64,000 nt of DNA from Shimia sagamensis (GTDB lineage Bacteria > Pseudomonadota > Alphaproteobacteria > Rhodobacterales > Rhodobacteraceae), in NCBI RefSeq assembly GCF_900182745.1, contig NZ_FXTY01000001.1, positions 124,001 through 188,000 on the forward strand. The letters are read 5' to 3'. This document shows, piece by piece, positions 8,550 through 17,089 of the stretch; within the stretch, counting starts at the first letter, position 1; every line of letters starts with the position of its first letter. The notes under the pieces are model-generated. The model did not search any database and was not told where the DNA came from. It worked only from the letters and a program-made list of their open reading frames with translations. The position numbers and the translations under genes were made by a program.

Positions 8550-9467
8550 ATGCAGATCTACCTCCCCATTGCCGAAGTCTCCGTAAATGCCTTTTTGCTA
8601 CTCGGTTTGGGCGGCATGGTTGGGGTTTTATCCGGCATGTTTGGGGTTGGCGGTGGCTTCCTTATGACTCCGCTGTTGTTTTTCATCGGCATTCCGCCAG
8701 CCGTGGCCGTGGCCACCGAAGCCAATCAGATTGTGGCATCATCCTTTAGCGGCGTGTTGGCGCATTTCAGGCGCAAAACTGTGGACCTCAAGATGGGCAC
8801 GGTTCTGTTGTCCGGAGGATTGGTAGGCGCGGCATTTGGGGTGGTGTTGTTTAACTATCTGAAGGCGCAAGGTCAGGTCGATCTGCTTGTGCGGCTGTGT
8901 TACGTGGTTTTCTTGGGCGTGATCGGCTCTTTGATGTTCGTCGAGAGCCTCAACGCGATCCGGAAATCCCGCAAGAACGCAGGCCCACCCAAGCGTAAGA
9001 AGCACAATTGGATCCATGGCTTGCCGCTGAAGATGCGGTTTAGGGTTTCGGGGCTGTATATCTCGGTCATCCCGCCGCTGATCGTTGGGGTGCTGGTTGG
9101 TATTCTAGCGGCCATCATGGGTGTTGGCGGCGGGTTTATCATGGTGCCAGCGATGATCTACCTGCTGGGCATGCCCACCAAAGTGGTTGTGGGTACGTCG
9201 CTATTCCAGATTATCTTTGTGACTGGCTTCACTACCCTGCTACACGCCACGACCAACTACACGGTTGATATTGCTCTGGCGGTTCTGTTGCTGGTGGGCG
9301 GTGTGATTGGCGCGCAAATTGGCACGCGATTGGGCACCTATTTGAAAGCAGAGCAGTTGAGGATTTTGCTGGCGCTTTTAGTGATCCTGGTTTGTGCCAA
9401 GCTGGCGCTTGACCTGCTCTTGGAACCAAGTGAGCTGTTCTCCATTGGCGCGTCGGGAGGGCACTGA
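8550..9467 (+). CDS. TauE/SafE family sulfite/organosulfur anion exporter
   Basis: A 305-residue membrane protein with about eight hydrophobic segments and the duplicated TauE/SafE core. GMFGVGGGFLMTPLL occurs in the first half and AIMGVGGGFIMVPAM in the second. The family exports sulfite, sulfoacetate or related anions during taurine or sulfonate catabolism. No sulfonate genes are nearby. The stop is 2 nt from the next gene, a TIGR02186-like protein that commonly accompanies this exporter in roseobacters. No clear ribosome site precedes the ATG. Confidence 0.88.
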   Translation: MQIYLPIAEVSVNAFLLLGLGGMVGVLSGMFGVGGGFLMTPLLFFIGIPPAVAVATEANQIVASSFSGVLAHFRRKTVDLKMGTVLLSGGLVGAAFGVVLFNYLKAQGQVDLLVRLCYVVFLGVIGSLMFVESLNAIRKSRKNAGPPKRKKHNWIHGLPLKMRFRVSGLYISVIPPLIVGVLVGILAAIMGVGGGFIMVPAMIYLLGMPTKVVVGTSLFQIIFVTGFTTLLHATTNYTVDIALAVLLLVGGVIGAQIGTRLGTYLKAEQLRILLALLVILVCAKLALDLLLEPSELFSIGASGGH

Positions 9468-9469
9468 GT

Positions 9470-10231
9470 ATGAAACGTCTGCTCCTCTCCCTGCTTTTGA
9501 TTGTCGCGACGCCTATGATGGCCGAAGAAGTTGTCTTGGGTTTGAGCCAAGACCAGGTTGCGATCACGGCTGATTTTGACGGATCTGAAATCCTGCTGTT
9601 TGGTGCGGTAAAGCGAGAAAGCCCGATCCTGCAAGATCCGCCACTGGAAGTTGTGATTGCCGTGTCCGGCCCTAGTGGCCCGCTGACTGTGCGCCGCAAG
9701 GAGCGCAAATTTGGCATCTGGGTAAACGCCGACGCGGTTGAAATTGATCGCGCGCCAAGCTTCTACGCTGTGGCCACATCCGCGCCATTTAACGAAGCGA
9801 TGTCCAATGTCGAAGACCAACGCCACCGCGTGTCAATTCCCCGCGCGATCCGCTCTGTTGGGGCACCAATGGGGATTGAAGATGCGCAGAGCTTTAGTGA
9901 GGCTGTGATCCGCATTCGCACCGATGAAGGCTCATATCAGCTTCTGGAGAACTCGGTATCGGTGGACGAGCAAACCCTGTTTCGCACCTCAATCAAGATG
10001 CCCGCCAACCTGACCGAAGGCGACTATCCAACGCGAATTTTCCTGACGCGGGGTGGCAAAGTGGTGTCCAACTACGAGACCGTGATCAACGTGAACAAGG
10101 TGGGGTTGGAACGCTGGCTGTTCGATATGTCGCGCAATCAACCGTTGATGTACGGCCTGATGTCGCTGGCGATTGCCATAGCGGCAGGTTGGATGGCCTC
10201 CGCCGCGTTCCAAGTTTTGCAGCGACGCTAA
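9470..10231 (+). CDS. TIGR02186-like membrane-anchored periplasmic protein
   Basis: A 253-residue protein with an N-terminal signal sequence (MKRLLLSLLLIVATPMMA), a mostly beta-strand periplasmic region and one C-terminal transmembrane helix (about residues 224-246). The opening EEVVLGLSQDQVAITADFDGS resembles the TIGR02186 family, partner of TauE/SafE exporters in alphaproteobacteria. The function is unknown; an accessory part for the exporter is inferred from the 2-nt spacing and recurrent pairing. A GGGAGGG ribosome site lies in the end of the upstream gene. Confidence 0.8.
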   Translation: MKRLLLSLLLIVATPMMAEEVVLGLSQDQVAITADFDGSEILLFGAVKRESPILQDPPLEVVIAVSGPSGPLTVRRKERKFGIWVNADAVEIDRAPSFYAVATSAPFNEAMSNVEDQRHRVSIPRAIRSVGAPMGIEDAQSFSEAVIRIRTDEGSYQLLENSVSVDEQTLFRTSIKMPANLTEGDYPTRIFLTRGGKVVSNYETVINVNKVGLERWLFDMSRNQPLMYGLMSLAIAIAAGWMASAAFQVLQRR

Positions 10232-10299
10232 GATGACGGCAGGCTTGCGCCTTTGGCGCGGGCCGACTACCTGTCACGAAACCAAACACGAGGCATTTT

Positions 10300-11646
10300 A
10301 TGGCGCAGACGCTTGAGCAGCTTGCAGAGATCATGTTGGACGCAGCCAAAGCGGCTGGTGCCGAGACCGCAGACGCGATGGTGATGCGCGGCACGTCGGT
10401 GTCGATTGATGTGCGCGAAGGCAAGCTGGAACAGGCGGAACGCTCAGAAGGTGTAGACCTTGGGCTGCGGGTTCTGATTGGGCAACGGCAGGCCAACGTG
10501 TCGATCTCTGACACCCGCGCTGAGAGCATCGCGGTGATGGCTGAGCGGGCTGTGGCGATGGCCAAAGAGGCGCCGGAAGACCCCTATGTTGGGCTGGCAG
10601 ACCGTGACCAACTGGCGCGAGGCCTGGATATCGCAGGGTTGGAACTCTGCGACCCAACTGATGAACCTGCTGCCGCCAGCTTGCAAGAAGATGCGATGAT
10701 TGCTGAAGCGGCTGCCAAAGCTGTAAACGGCGTCAGCCAAGTGCAATCAGCCACTGGTGGATACAGCAGCAGCGAAGTGTTTTTGGCGGCCAGCAATGGC
10801 TTTGCCGCCGGATATGCCCGCAGCAGCCGCGGCATTTACGCCACCGCCATTGCGGGCGAAGGTGACGCAATGGAGCGTGACTATGATGGCGATTCCCGGA
10901 TTTTTCAAAATGACCTGCGCGATGCCGCAGAAATTGGCACCTCCGCAGGCCAGCGTGCCGTTGAACGCCTGAACGCGCGTAAGCCGGAAACTGGCAGTTA
11001 TCCTGTGGTGTTTGACGAGCGGATTTCCTCATCATTGATCGGCCACGTCCTTGCGGCAGCAAACGGCGGCATGGTGGCGCGGGGTTCATCGTGGCTGCGC
11101 GACAAATTGGGTCAGCAGGTGCTGCCAGACGGGTTGTCGTTGATCGAAGATCCGAAGCGCGCCCGCGTGTCTGGCTCACGGCCGTTTGACGCCGAGGGGC
11201 TGCCCACGGCGCGGCGTGCCATTATCGACAATGGTGTGTTGACCGGGTGGACTTTGGATTTGGCAACCGCCCGCAAGCTGGGCATGGCCTCCACTGGTAA
11301 CGCGGCGCGTGGGATTTCATCACCGCCCTCCCCGAGCAGTTGGAATGTGTCGCTGACGCAAGGGGACAGAAGCCGCGCTGAGTTGATCAAAGACATGGGC
11401 ACCGGGCTTTTGGTCACCTCGATGATTGGCTCCACAATCAGCCCGACCACTGGCGACTATTCGCGCGGGGCCGCTGGGTTCTGGGTGGAGAATGGCGAGA
11501 TTGCCTATCCGGTGAACGAATGCACCATTGCGGGCAACTTGCATGACATGATGATGTCAATTGTGCCCGCCAATGATGCGCGGACCTATCTGTCACGAGT
11601 CGTTCCTTCGCTGCTCATTCCGGGGATGACTCTTGCCGGAAACTGA
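10300..11646 (+). CDS. pmbA: TldD/PmbA family protein (PmbA-like)
   Basis: A 448-residue member of the TldD/PmbA family. The TldD-PmbA heterodimer is a metalloprotease that processes modified peptides and antitoxins; PmbA-type subunits lack the HExxxH zinc motif, and none is seen here. Visible landmarks are GAETADAMVMRGTSVSIDVR, an internal PVVFDERISSSLIGHVLAA, and a C-terminal GDYSRGAAGFWVENGEIAYP. A GAGG ribosome site precedes the ATG. The 3' end overlaps the next gene by 14 nt. Confidence 0.9.
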   Translation: MAQTLEQLAEIMLDAAKAAGAETADAMVMRGTSVSIDVREGKLEQAERSEGVDLGLRVLIGQRQANVSISDTRAESIAVMAERAVAMAKEAPEDPYVGLADRDQLARGLDIAGLELCDPTDEPAAASLQEDAMIAEAAAKAVNGVSQVQSATGGYSSSEVFLAASNGFAAGYARSSRGIYATAIAGEGDAMERDYDGDSRIFQNDLRDAAEIGTSAGQRAVERLNARKPETGSYPVVFDERISSSLIGHVLAAANGGMVARGSSWLRDKLGQQVLPDGLSLIEDPKRARVSGSRPFDAEGLPTARRAIIDNGVLTGWTLDLATARKLGMASTGNAARGISSPPSPSSWNVSLTQGDRSRAELIKDMGTGLLVTSMIGSTISPTTGDYSRGAAGFWVENGEIAYPVNECTIAGNLHDMMMSIVPANDARTYLSRVVPSLLIPGMTLAGN

Positions 11647-12424
11647 TCTTGAACTGCTGATTGCGGCGGCGCAACGGGCGGGCGACATCGCCACGCGCTA
11701 CAATGGGCCGGATGCCAAAGCTTGGCACAAACCCGAGGGCGCAGGTCCGGTCACGGAAGCCGACCTTGCGGTCAATGAGATGTTAGAAGATACACTTCGC
11801 GCGGCGCGGCCGGACTATGGCTGGCTCAGCGAAGAATCTCTGGATGAAGGCGACCGCGTGCATGCGGAGAAGACCTTCATCATTGATCCGATCGACGGCA
11901 CCCGCAGCTTTATCGAAGGCTCCGACACTTGGGCACATGCGCTGGCCATTGCGGAGCGTGGGGTTGTGACCGCTGCGGTGGTGTTCCTGCCGCGCCGAGA
12001 CAAACTTTATAGTGCGGCGCAGGGGCAAGGCGCGTTCTTGAACGGTGCGTCAATCACTTCTGGAGCGCGGGAAGACATGGCCGGGGCCAAGGTGCTCGTG
12101 GCACGGCCGGTTATGGACGCTGCGCACTGGCAAGGGACTCCGCCTGCGTTTGAACGAGGCTATCGCCCTTCGCTGGCCTATCGCACAGCATTGGTGGCGG
12201 AAGGGCGGTTTGACGCCATGGTCACATTGCGCCCAACATGGGAATGGGATGTGGCCGCCGGAGATTTGATTATTCGAGAAGCGGGGGCGTCAACGGCGGA
12301 CCGCAATGGGGCCCCGCTGCGGTTCAACAATCCTGACCCACGCCTAGCGGGCGTGATTGCCGCGCCAAAGGCGCTCAAAGATCAGATTTGTGCCGCCTTG
12401 ACGCCAGCTCACGCGGCGCGATAA
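11633..12424 (+). CDS. Inositol monophosphatase family phosphatase, CysQ-like
   Basis: A 263-residue Mg/Li-sensitive phosphatase. Metal-binding motifs are SEESLDEGDR (first acid), DPIDGTRSFIEG and WEWDVAAGDLI. The context upstream of KDO/lipid A genes and the family suggest 3'(2'),5'-bisphosphate nucleotidase (CysQ), which recycles PAP; histidinol or inositol phosphatase activity cannot be excluded. The start appears to be TTG (11633), 6 nt after GGGGA and inside pmbA. The 3' end overlaps the convergent amidotransferase gene by 16 nt. Confidence 0.85.
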   Translation: MPETDLELLIAAAQRAGDIATRYNGPDAKAWHKPEGAGPVTEADLAVNEMLEDTLRAARPDYGWLSEESLDEGDRVHAEKTFIIDPIDGTRSFIEGSDTWAHALAIAERGVVTAAVVFLPRRDKLYSAAQGQGAFLNGASITSGAREDMAGAKVLVARPVMDAAHWQGTPPAFERGYRPSLAYRTALVAEGRFDAMVTLRPTWEWDVAAGDLIIREAGASTADRNGAPLRFNNPDPRLAGVIAAPKALKDQICAALTPAHAAR

Positions 12425-13149
12425 CGCGCTACAAAATTTGCAACAATCTTGGGTGGTGCAGAGGCATCTGCGGCGTGACAAAGCGCCATCAAGCGATCGA
12501 CCTTTTCCGGGGGAAAGTAGCCTTTGTCACGGTACATATGCAGCCGGTTGGCAAACTCCGGGCCATCCGCTTCTGGGTGAAATTGTGTGGCATAGACGTT
12601 TTGCCGGTAGCGGATCATCTGAAACGGGCAAAACGGCGATTGCACCAGATGGGTGCAGCCTTCCGGCAAGTGTTGCAACGCTTCTTTGTGCCCAACAAAG
12701 GCATCAAACTCCTTTGGCACGCCTCGCAAGAGCGGATCGTTTTGACCATCCGCAGTGAGGTTGCAGCGGGCAAGACCAGCCTCTTCACCATAGCGGTCTT
12801 TGGACACAGCCTGTGCTAGATGGTGACCCAAAACACCGATCCCAAGACAGCAGCCGAGGAAGGGAATGTCCTCACCAACGATCTGCGGCATGAGCGACAT
12901 CACTTGGGATTCCATACGGGCTTCAAGCGGATCTCGTTTGGTGGGGCAATCGCTGACGCAGCCAGGACCACCGCCAACAATAATACCGGAGTAGGCCATC
13001 AGGTCGAGGTCCGCTGACAACACCTCTTGGGCCAAGGACACCCGATGCACGTCGTCCCGCGCCAGTTGGCCTTTTGTGAGAAAAGCTTCAAACTCCGCGT
13101 CAGAGGCAACGGTTTCAGGGCGCAATTGCAGGATCAAAAAGGGCTTCAT
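12409..13149 (-). CDS. Class I glutamine amidotransferase-like protein
   Basis: A 246-residue stand-alone class I glutaminase-fold protein. The nucleophile elbow is FLGCCLGIGVLGHHL, the oxyanion region is IIVGGGPGCVSD, and the His-Glu pair is in ATQFHPEAD. It resembles GMP-synthase-type amidotransferases without a synthetase domain. Members hydrolyse glutamine or gamma-glutamyl compounds; the substrate is unknown. It is convergent with the phosphatase, with the 3' ends overlapping. Confidence 0.85.
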   Translation of the reverse strand: MKPFLILQLRPETVASDAEFEAFLTKGQLARDDVHRVSLAQEVLSADLDLMAYSGIIVGGGPGCVSDCPTKRDPLEARMESQVMSLMPQIVGEDIPFLGCCLGIGVLGHHLAQAVSKDRYGEEAGLARCNLTADGQNDPLLRGVPKEFDAFVGHKEALQHLPEGCTHLVQSPFCPFQMIRYRQNVYATQFHPEADGPEFANRLHMYRDKGYFPPEKVDRLMALCHAADASAPPKIVANFVARYRAA

Positions 13150-13310
13150 GTGGTGCGCATTAGCAAAAACCGCCCTGCAAAGCTATGTGACTTTGAGAAG
13201 TTAAGGCAATTCTGGTCAAACTTGAGACTTGCGGCGTGATCCTCCCCTTGAGGCTTTGGGTCAAGCGCCGTAGGTTGCGGCCAACTCAGCACCTCACAGG
13301 AGTGGCCCAC

Positions 13311-13553
13311 ATGGCACAACGACTGCACCTCGTCTTTGGTGGCGAACTGATCGACCCAACCAAAACAGCCTTCAAAGACGTGGATGACATCCATGTTGTT
13401 GGCATCTTCCCAGATTACGACAGCGCCTATAATGCGTGGAAAGCAGAAGCGCAGAAGACCGTGGACAACGCCCATATGCGCTACTTCATCGCGCACCTGC
13501 ATCGTCTGCGTGACGAACAGGCGGCTGCCTCCTCTACCGAAGAACTCGGGTAA
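13311..13553 (+). CDS. DUF4170 small protein
   Basis: An 80-residue cytoplasmic protein of the DUF4170 type (MAQRLHLVFGGELIDP, then VDDIHVVGIFPDYDSAYNAWKA and HMRYFIAHLHRL). The function is unknown. It recurs immediately upstream of the KDO transferase/LpxK genes in Rhodobacteraceae. The ATG at 13311 with a CAGGAG site is used rather than the in-frame GTG-region start at 13236. It ends 9 nt before the next gene. Confidence 0.85.
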   Translation: MAQRLHLVFGGELIDPTKTAFKDVDDIHVVGIFPDYDSAYNAWKAEAQKTVDNAHMRYFIAHLHRLRDEQAAASSTEELG

Positions 13554-13562
13554 GATCTCCGG

Positions 13563-14780
13563 ATGGCGCGCTCGCTTGGCCTTGCGGCGTATCTAGCGTT
13601 TGCGCGCCGCCAGCCCCCTCGGCTGGCCGAAATCGACTGCCCGCGCCCCAAGGGCGCGGTCATCTGGCTACACAGCACCGATCCTACACGCGCACGAACT
13701 CTGGCCAAGCTGGGCTTGCGGCTCGCAGCACAGCGCGCCAACACACATGTGCTGATGACCACCCCCAACAACGTACCGCTGACCCAGACATTACCCGACG
13801 GCGTGGTCTGGCAGCCTTGCCCACCCGAAAGCCCTGCGGATATCGCCGTGTTTCTGGCGCATTGGCAGCCGGAGATTATGATTTGGCTGGGCTCCAGTAT
13901 TCGACCTGCGTTGATTGACGCCGTACGCACGCGAAACATTCCATCGATGATGCTGGAAGTGCATCGGCCCAAGTTGGATCAAAAGCGGCGGTGGGGACCT
14001 GAGCCCATTCGCGGGACATTGTCGCGCTTCAACACCATTTTTGCCCAAGACGAGGCCACCGCGATTAGGCTGCGCAAACTTCTGGGGGACTTTTCCAAAG
14101 TTGAGGTCAGCGGAACTTTGATGGAAGAAGCCCCTGCCCTGCCGGTGCGCGACAGCGATCTCGAGGAGTTGCGCCGCTGTTTGGCTGGACGTCCGGTGTG
14201 GTTGGCGGCACGTCTGCAGCCAGAGGAGCTCGACACGGTTCTCAACGCCTATCGTGCGGTTTTGCGGCTGTCGTTTCGGATGCTGCTGGTTGTGGTGCCG
14301 GACAACCCATCGTCGGCACGGGCCATGCGGGAGACCATTGACCAAGAAGGCTGGCGCGTGGCCGATTGGGACAATGGTGACTTTCCCGGAGAGAACACTC
14401 AGATCCTGTTTGCCGAAACACCTGATGAGCTGGGCTTGTGGTATCGCATTGCCCCAATCAGCTTTGTTGGCAGTTCGTTGATTTCAGGCGCAGGCGGGCG
14501 GGACCCGCTGGAACCGGCGGCGCTTGGCAGCGCAATATTGTATGGCCCCTCGGTGCGCCGCTATCTCGGAAGCTACACGCGGCTGGCCAACGTCGGCGCA
14601 GCCCGGATTGTCAAAGACGCCGACAGTTTGGTTGCCGCATTGATGTTTCTCACCGCCCCTGATCAAGTGGCCGCAATGGCGCATGCGGGGTGGCAAGTTG
14701 TGTCAGACAGTGCCGCAGTCTCCGACCAGGTGATTGAACACGCCCATGTGTTGATGGACACGCAAGAGGAGCCAACATGA
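13563..14780 (+). CDS. waaA: 3-deoxy-D-manno-octulosonic acid transferase family (WaaA/KdtA-like)
   Basis: A 405-residue GT-B glycosyltransferase with the glycosyltransferase-N domain followed by a C-terminal nucleotide-binding half (FVGSSLISGAGGRDPLEPAALG). WaaA adds KDO to lipid IVA at the inner membrane. Position before lpxK supports lipid A/core synthesis. Oddly, the SVGE segment holding the catalytic glutamate in canonical WaaA aligns with LHSTDPTRAR here, so the usual general base is not obvious. It may be a divergent paralogue acting at another KDO or core position. It overlaps lpxK by 4 nt. Confidence 0.8.
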   Translation: MARSLGLAAYLAFARRQPPRLAEIDCPRPKGAVIWLHSTDPTRARTLAKLGLRLAAQRANTHVLMTTPNNVPLTQTLPDGVVWQPCPPESPADIAVFLAHWQPEIMIWLGSSIRPALIDAVRTRNIPSMMLEVHRPKLDQKRRWGPEPIRGTLSRFNTIFAQDEATAIRLRKLLGDFSKVEVSGTLMEEAPALPVRDSDLEELRRCLAGRPVWLAARLQPEELDTVLNAYRAVLRLSFRMLLVVVPDNPSSARAMRETIDQEGWRVADWDNGDFPGENTQILFAETPDELGLWYRIAPISFVGSSLISGAGGRDPLEPAALGSAILYGPSVRRYLGSYTRLANVGAARIVKDADSLVAALMFLTAPDQVAAMAHAGWQVVSDSAAVSDQVIEHAHVLMDTQEEPT

Positions 14781-15781
14781 AAGAGCCTCTTTTCTGGTCA
14801 AACACCCCTACCACTCCTGGCTGGCAAGCACAGCTTTTGGCCCCCTTAGGTCGGCTCTACGCGCGTGCCACAAAATCGCGTGTCAGAAATGGCGACGGCT
14901 ACAAAGCCTCTGTGCCGGTCATTTGTGTGGGCAACATCAACGCAGGGGGCACGGGCAAGACGCCAACCACCATTGCGTTGGCCCAACGGCTGATTGGCAT
15001 GGGCAAGGTGCCGCATGTGGTCTCACGCGGGTACGGCGGCACGTTAGACGGCCCTGTGCAGGTCAACGAACGCACGCATAAGGCTGAGGAAACCGGCGAT
15101 GAGCCGCTTTTGTTGGCAGCCTTTGCACCCACTTGGGTCTCCAAAGACCGGGCTGAGGGCGTGCGGGCAGCAGAGGCGGCCGGCGCAGATGTGATCCTGC
15201 TCGACGACGGATTTCAGAACCCATCGGTCGATAAGGATGCCTCGATCATTGTTGTCGATGCACATCGTGGCTTTGGCAACGGGCGCTGCATTCCGGCGGG
15301 ACCGTTGCGAGAGCCTGTGGCTGCGGGCATGGCACGGGGTGATGTGGTGCTGTCGATTGGCAATGAGGCGGCGCAAACGCGGTTTGATGCGACATGGAGC
15401 ACAGAGGTATCCCTGCCGCACGCCAAAGGCGTGTTGGTGCCGCTGCAAACCGGCATGGATTGGACCGAGACGCCGATTTTTGCTTTCGCGGGCATTGGCC
15501 ATCCGGAGAAATTTTTTGAAACCCTACGCGGGTTGGGCGCCACTTTGGTGCACACCGAAGCGCTGGCCGACCATCAAGCTCTGCCACCAGCGATGCTCAC
15601 CCGGCTTTATGCAGAATCGCAAAAAATGGGCGCGCAATTGGTGACAACCGAGAAAGACGCCGTGCGCCTACCACTGGAAGTGCGGCCGCAGGTGCTGACC
15701 TTACCGGTGCGATTGGAGTTGCAGGATTGGGGACCAATTGATGCGCTTCTGACGCGCATCGGAGTGACCGGGCAGGACTAA
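14777..15781 (+). CDS. lpxK: Tetraacyldisaccharide 4'-kinase LpxK
   Basis: A 334-residue inner-membrane-associated kinase that phosphorylates the 4' position of the tetraacyldisaccharide precursor of lipid A. The P-loop is NAGGTGKTP (about residues 55-63), followed by VVSRGYGG, GDEPLLLA, the DDGFQNP catalytic segment and a C-terminal LVTTEKDAVRLP. The start codon overlaps the upstream stop (ATGA), with a GAGG ribosome site. Confidence 0.94.
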   Translation: MKEPLFWSNTPTTPGWQAQLLAPLGRLYARATKSRVRNGDGYKASVPVICVGNINAGGTGKTPTTIALAQRLIGMGKVPHVVSRGYGGTLDGPVQVNERTHKAEETGDEPLLLAAFAPTWVSKDRAEGVRAAEAAGADVILLDDGFQNPSVDKDASIIVVDAHRGFGNGRCIPAGPLREPVAAGMARGDVVLSIGNEAAQTRFDATWSTEVSLPHAKGVLVPLQTGMDWTETPIFAFAGIGHPEKFFETLRGLGATLVHTEALADHQALPPAMLTRLYAESQKMGAQLVTTEKDAVRLPLEVRPQVLTLPVRLELQDWGPIDALLTRIGVTGQD

Positions 15782-15804
15782 GCCGCCCGGTCGTTGTTTT
15801 TGGC

Positions 15805-16488
15805 TTAACCGCCGAGCTTACCGTCGAGGATCTCTTTCAGATCGTTGTAGCTCATGTTGGAGTGCTTCTCACCGTCAATGAGCAGCGTGGGTGTGGAGTT
15901 CACGTCATCTGCGGCGGCGTTTTCCTGGAACCAAGCCACCAGCGCTTTGGCTTTGTCTTCGTCCTGAAGGCAGGCTTGCAGCTGGTCATCTTCCAGACCT
16001 GCCAGACGGCCGGTTTTGCGCAGGCTGTCGGAAATCGCCACCGGGTCACCGGCACGGGTCCAATCTTTCTGTGTTTTCATCAGGATGTCGGTCATGCCGA
16101 AGAACTTCTCCTGACCACCACAGCGTGCAACCATGGAGGCCCAAAGGCCATAGCGGTCAAAATACACGTCGCGGAACACAAACTTCACTTTGCCGGTGTC
16201 GACATAGTCGGCCTTCAAAGGCTCCAAAACATTTTCGTGGAAGCTCGCACAGTGCGGGCAGGTGAACGAAGCATATTCCACAATGGTGATTGGTGCGTCT
16301 TCGGAGCCCATCACCATTTCCACAATACCATGCTCGTTTGCCGCGCCTTCAGACGACACCGTTTGGATGTTGCTGACTTCTGGCAGATCAAACGCCGTGG
16401 TTGTGGCAGTCTGTGTGTTGGACAGCCAGTAAGCACCACCAGCAGCGGCAACGGCCACAGCAGCAATCGCGGGGATAAAACGGTTCAT
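15805..16488 (-). CDS. DsbA-family thiol:disulfide oxidoreductase
   Basis: A 227-residue exported thioredoxin-fold protein. An N-terminal signal/anchor (about residues 5-24) precedes the domain. The redox motif is CPHC in EYASFTCPHCASFHE, and the cis-proline loop is in NSTPTLLIDG. It probably oxidises or isomerises cysteines of periplasmic proteins. The start ATG directly abuts the TGA of the DUF721 gene, so the two are probably translated together. Confidence 0.9.
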   Translation of the reverse strand: MNRFIPAIAAVAVAAAGGAYWLSNTQTATTTAFDLPEVSNIQTVSSEGAANEHGIVEMVMGSEDAPITIVEYASFTCPHCASFHENVLEPLKADYVDTGKVKFVFRDVYFDRYGLWASMVARCGGQEKFFGMTDILMKTQKDWTRAGDPVAISDSLRKTGRLAGLEDDQLQACLQDEDKAKALVAWFQENAAADDVNSTPTLLIDGEKHSNMSYNDLKEILDGKLGG

Positions 16489-17004
16489 TCAGACACCTTT
16501 CTTGGCATTTTTGTTCTTTGAGATTACATTTTGGGCAAGCTGCTCCAGCGCTTGCCGCAGATCATCGTCGCCCACTGGCGCGGCCACTTCAGCAGCTTCC
16601 GCACAGGTGGCCGCATCCGGCTTGGGTTTCTCGACTTTGGGCGCCGCGCCAAACTGCGCCTGACCTTCGGCAAAGCCGGTAGGCGCGGTTTGGGTGATGC
16701 GCATATGGGTGATGGCATTGTAGCCATACGCCGCGTTGATGCGGGTGCGCAGGGTTTCTTTCTGCATTTCCAACATCGGCGCCTGTGCACCGGTGGTCAA
16801 CACAGTGAGGGTCGCGCCAAAAGCCTGACGGCTGTATTTCACATCCACCGGCTGGCAGATGCACGCCATATCGGCGCCAACGATCTCAGCCCAATGGGTC
16901 AACACGCGCGATTCCGCAAAACCCCGGCTTTCGCTGGCCTTGCGGATCCGCTCTCGCAGAAGCGAAGAGGTGCGGGAGAACCCTTTGGTGGTGGCGCGGC
17001 GCAT
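16489..17004 (-). CDS. DUF721 (DciA-like) domain protein
   Basis: A 171-residue protein with an N-terminal DUF721 domain (LTHWAEIVGADMACICQPVDV, then LTVLTTGAQAPMLEMQKE and INAAYGYNAITHMRI). DUF721/DciA proteins load or assist the replicative helicase DnaB in many bacteria; whether this one does so is inference. The tail is charged and low in complexity, ending NVISKNKNAKKGV. It is divergent from mutY with about 85 nt between starts. Confidence 0.8.
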   Translation of the reverse strand: MRRATTKGFSRTSSLLRERIRKASESRGFAESRVLTHWAEIVGADMACICQPVDVKYSRQAFGATLTVLTTGAQAPMLEMQKETLRTRINAAYGYNAITHMRITQTAPTGFAEGQAQFGAAPKVEKPKPDAATCAEAAEVAAPVGDDDLRQALEQLAQNVISKNKNAKKGV

Positions 17005-17089
17005 GTTGGTCTTGCATCCTTTGGTCGGTCGCTATTTTAGTGGCTCGGCGCGAGGGCGCCAGCGAAACCCAACTCAGTGAGGATAAAAC

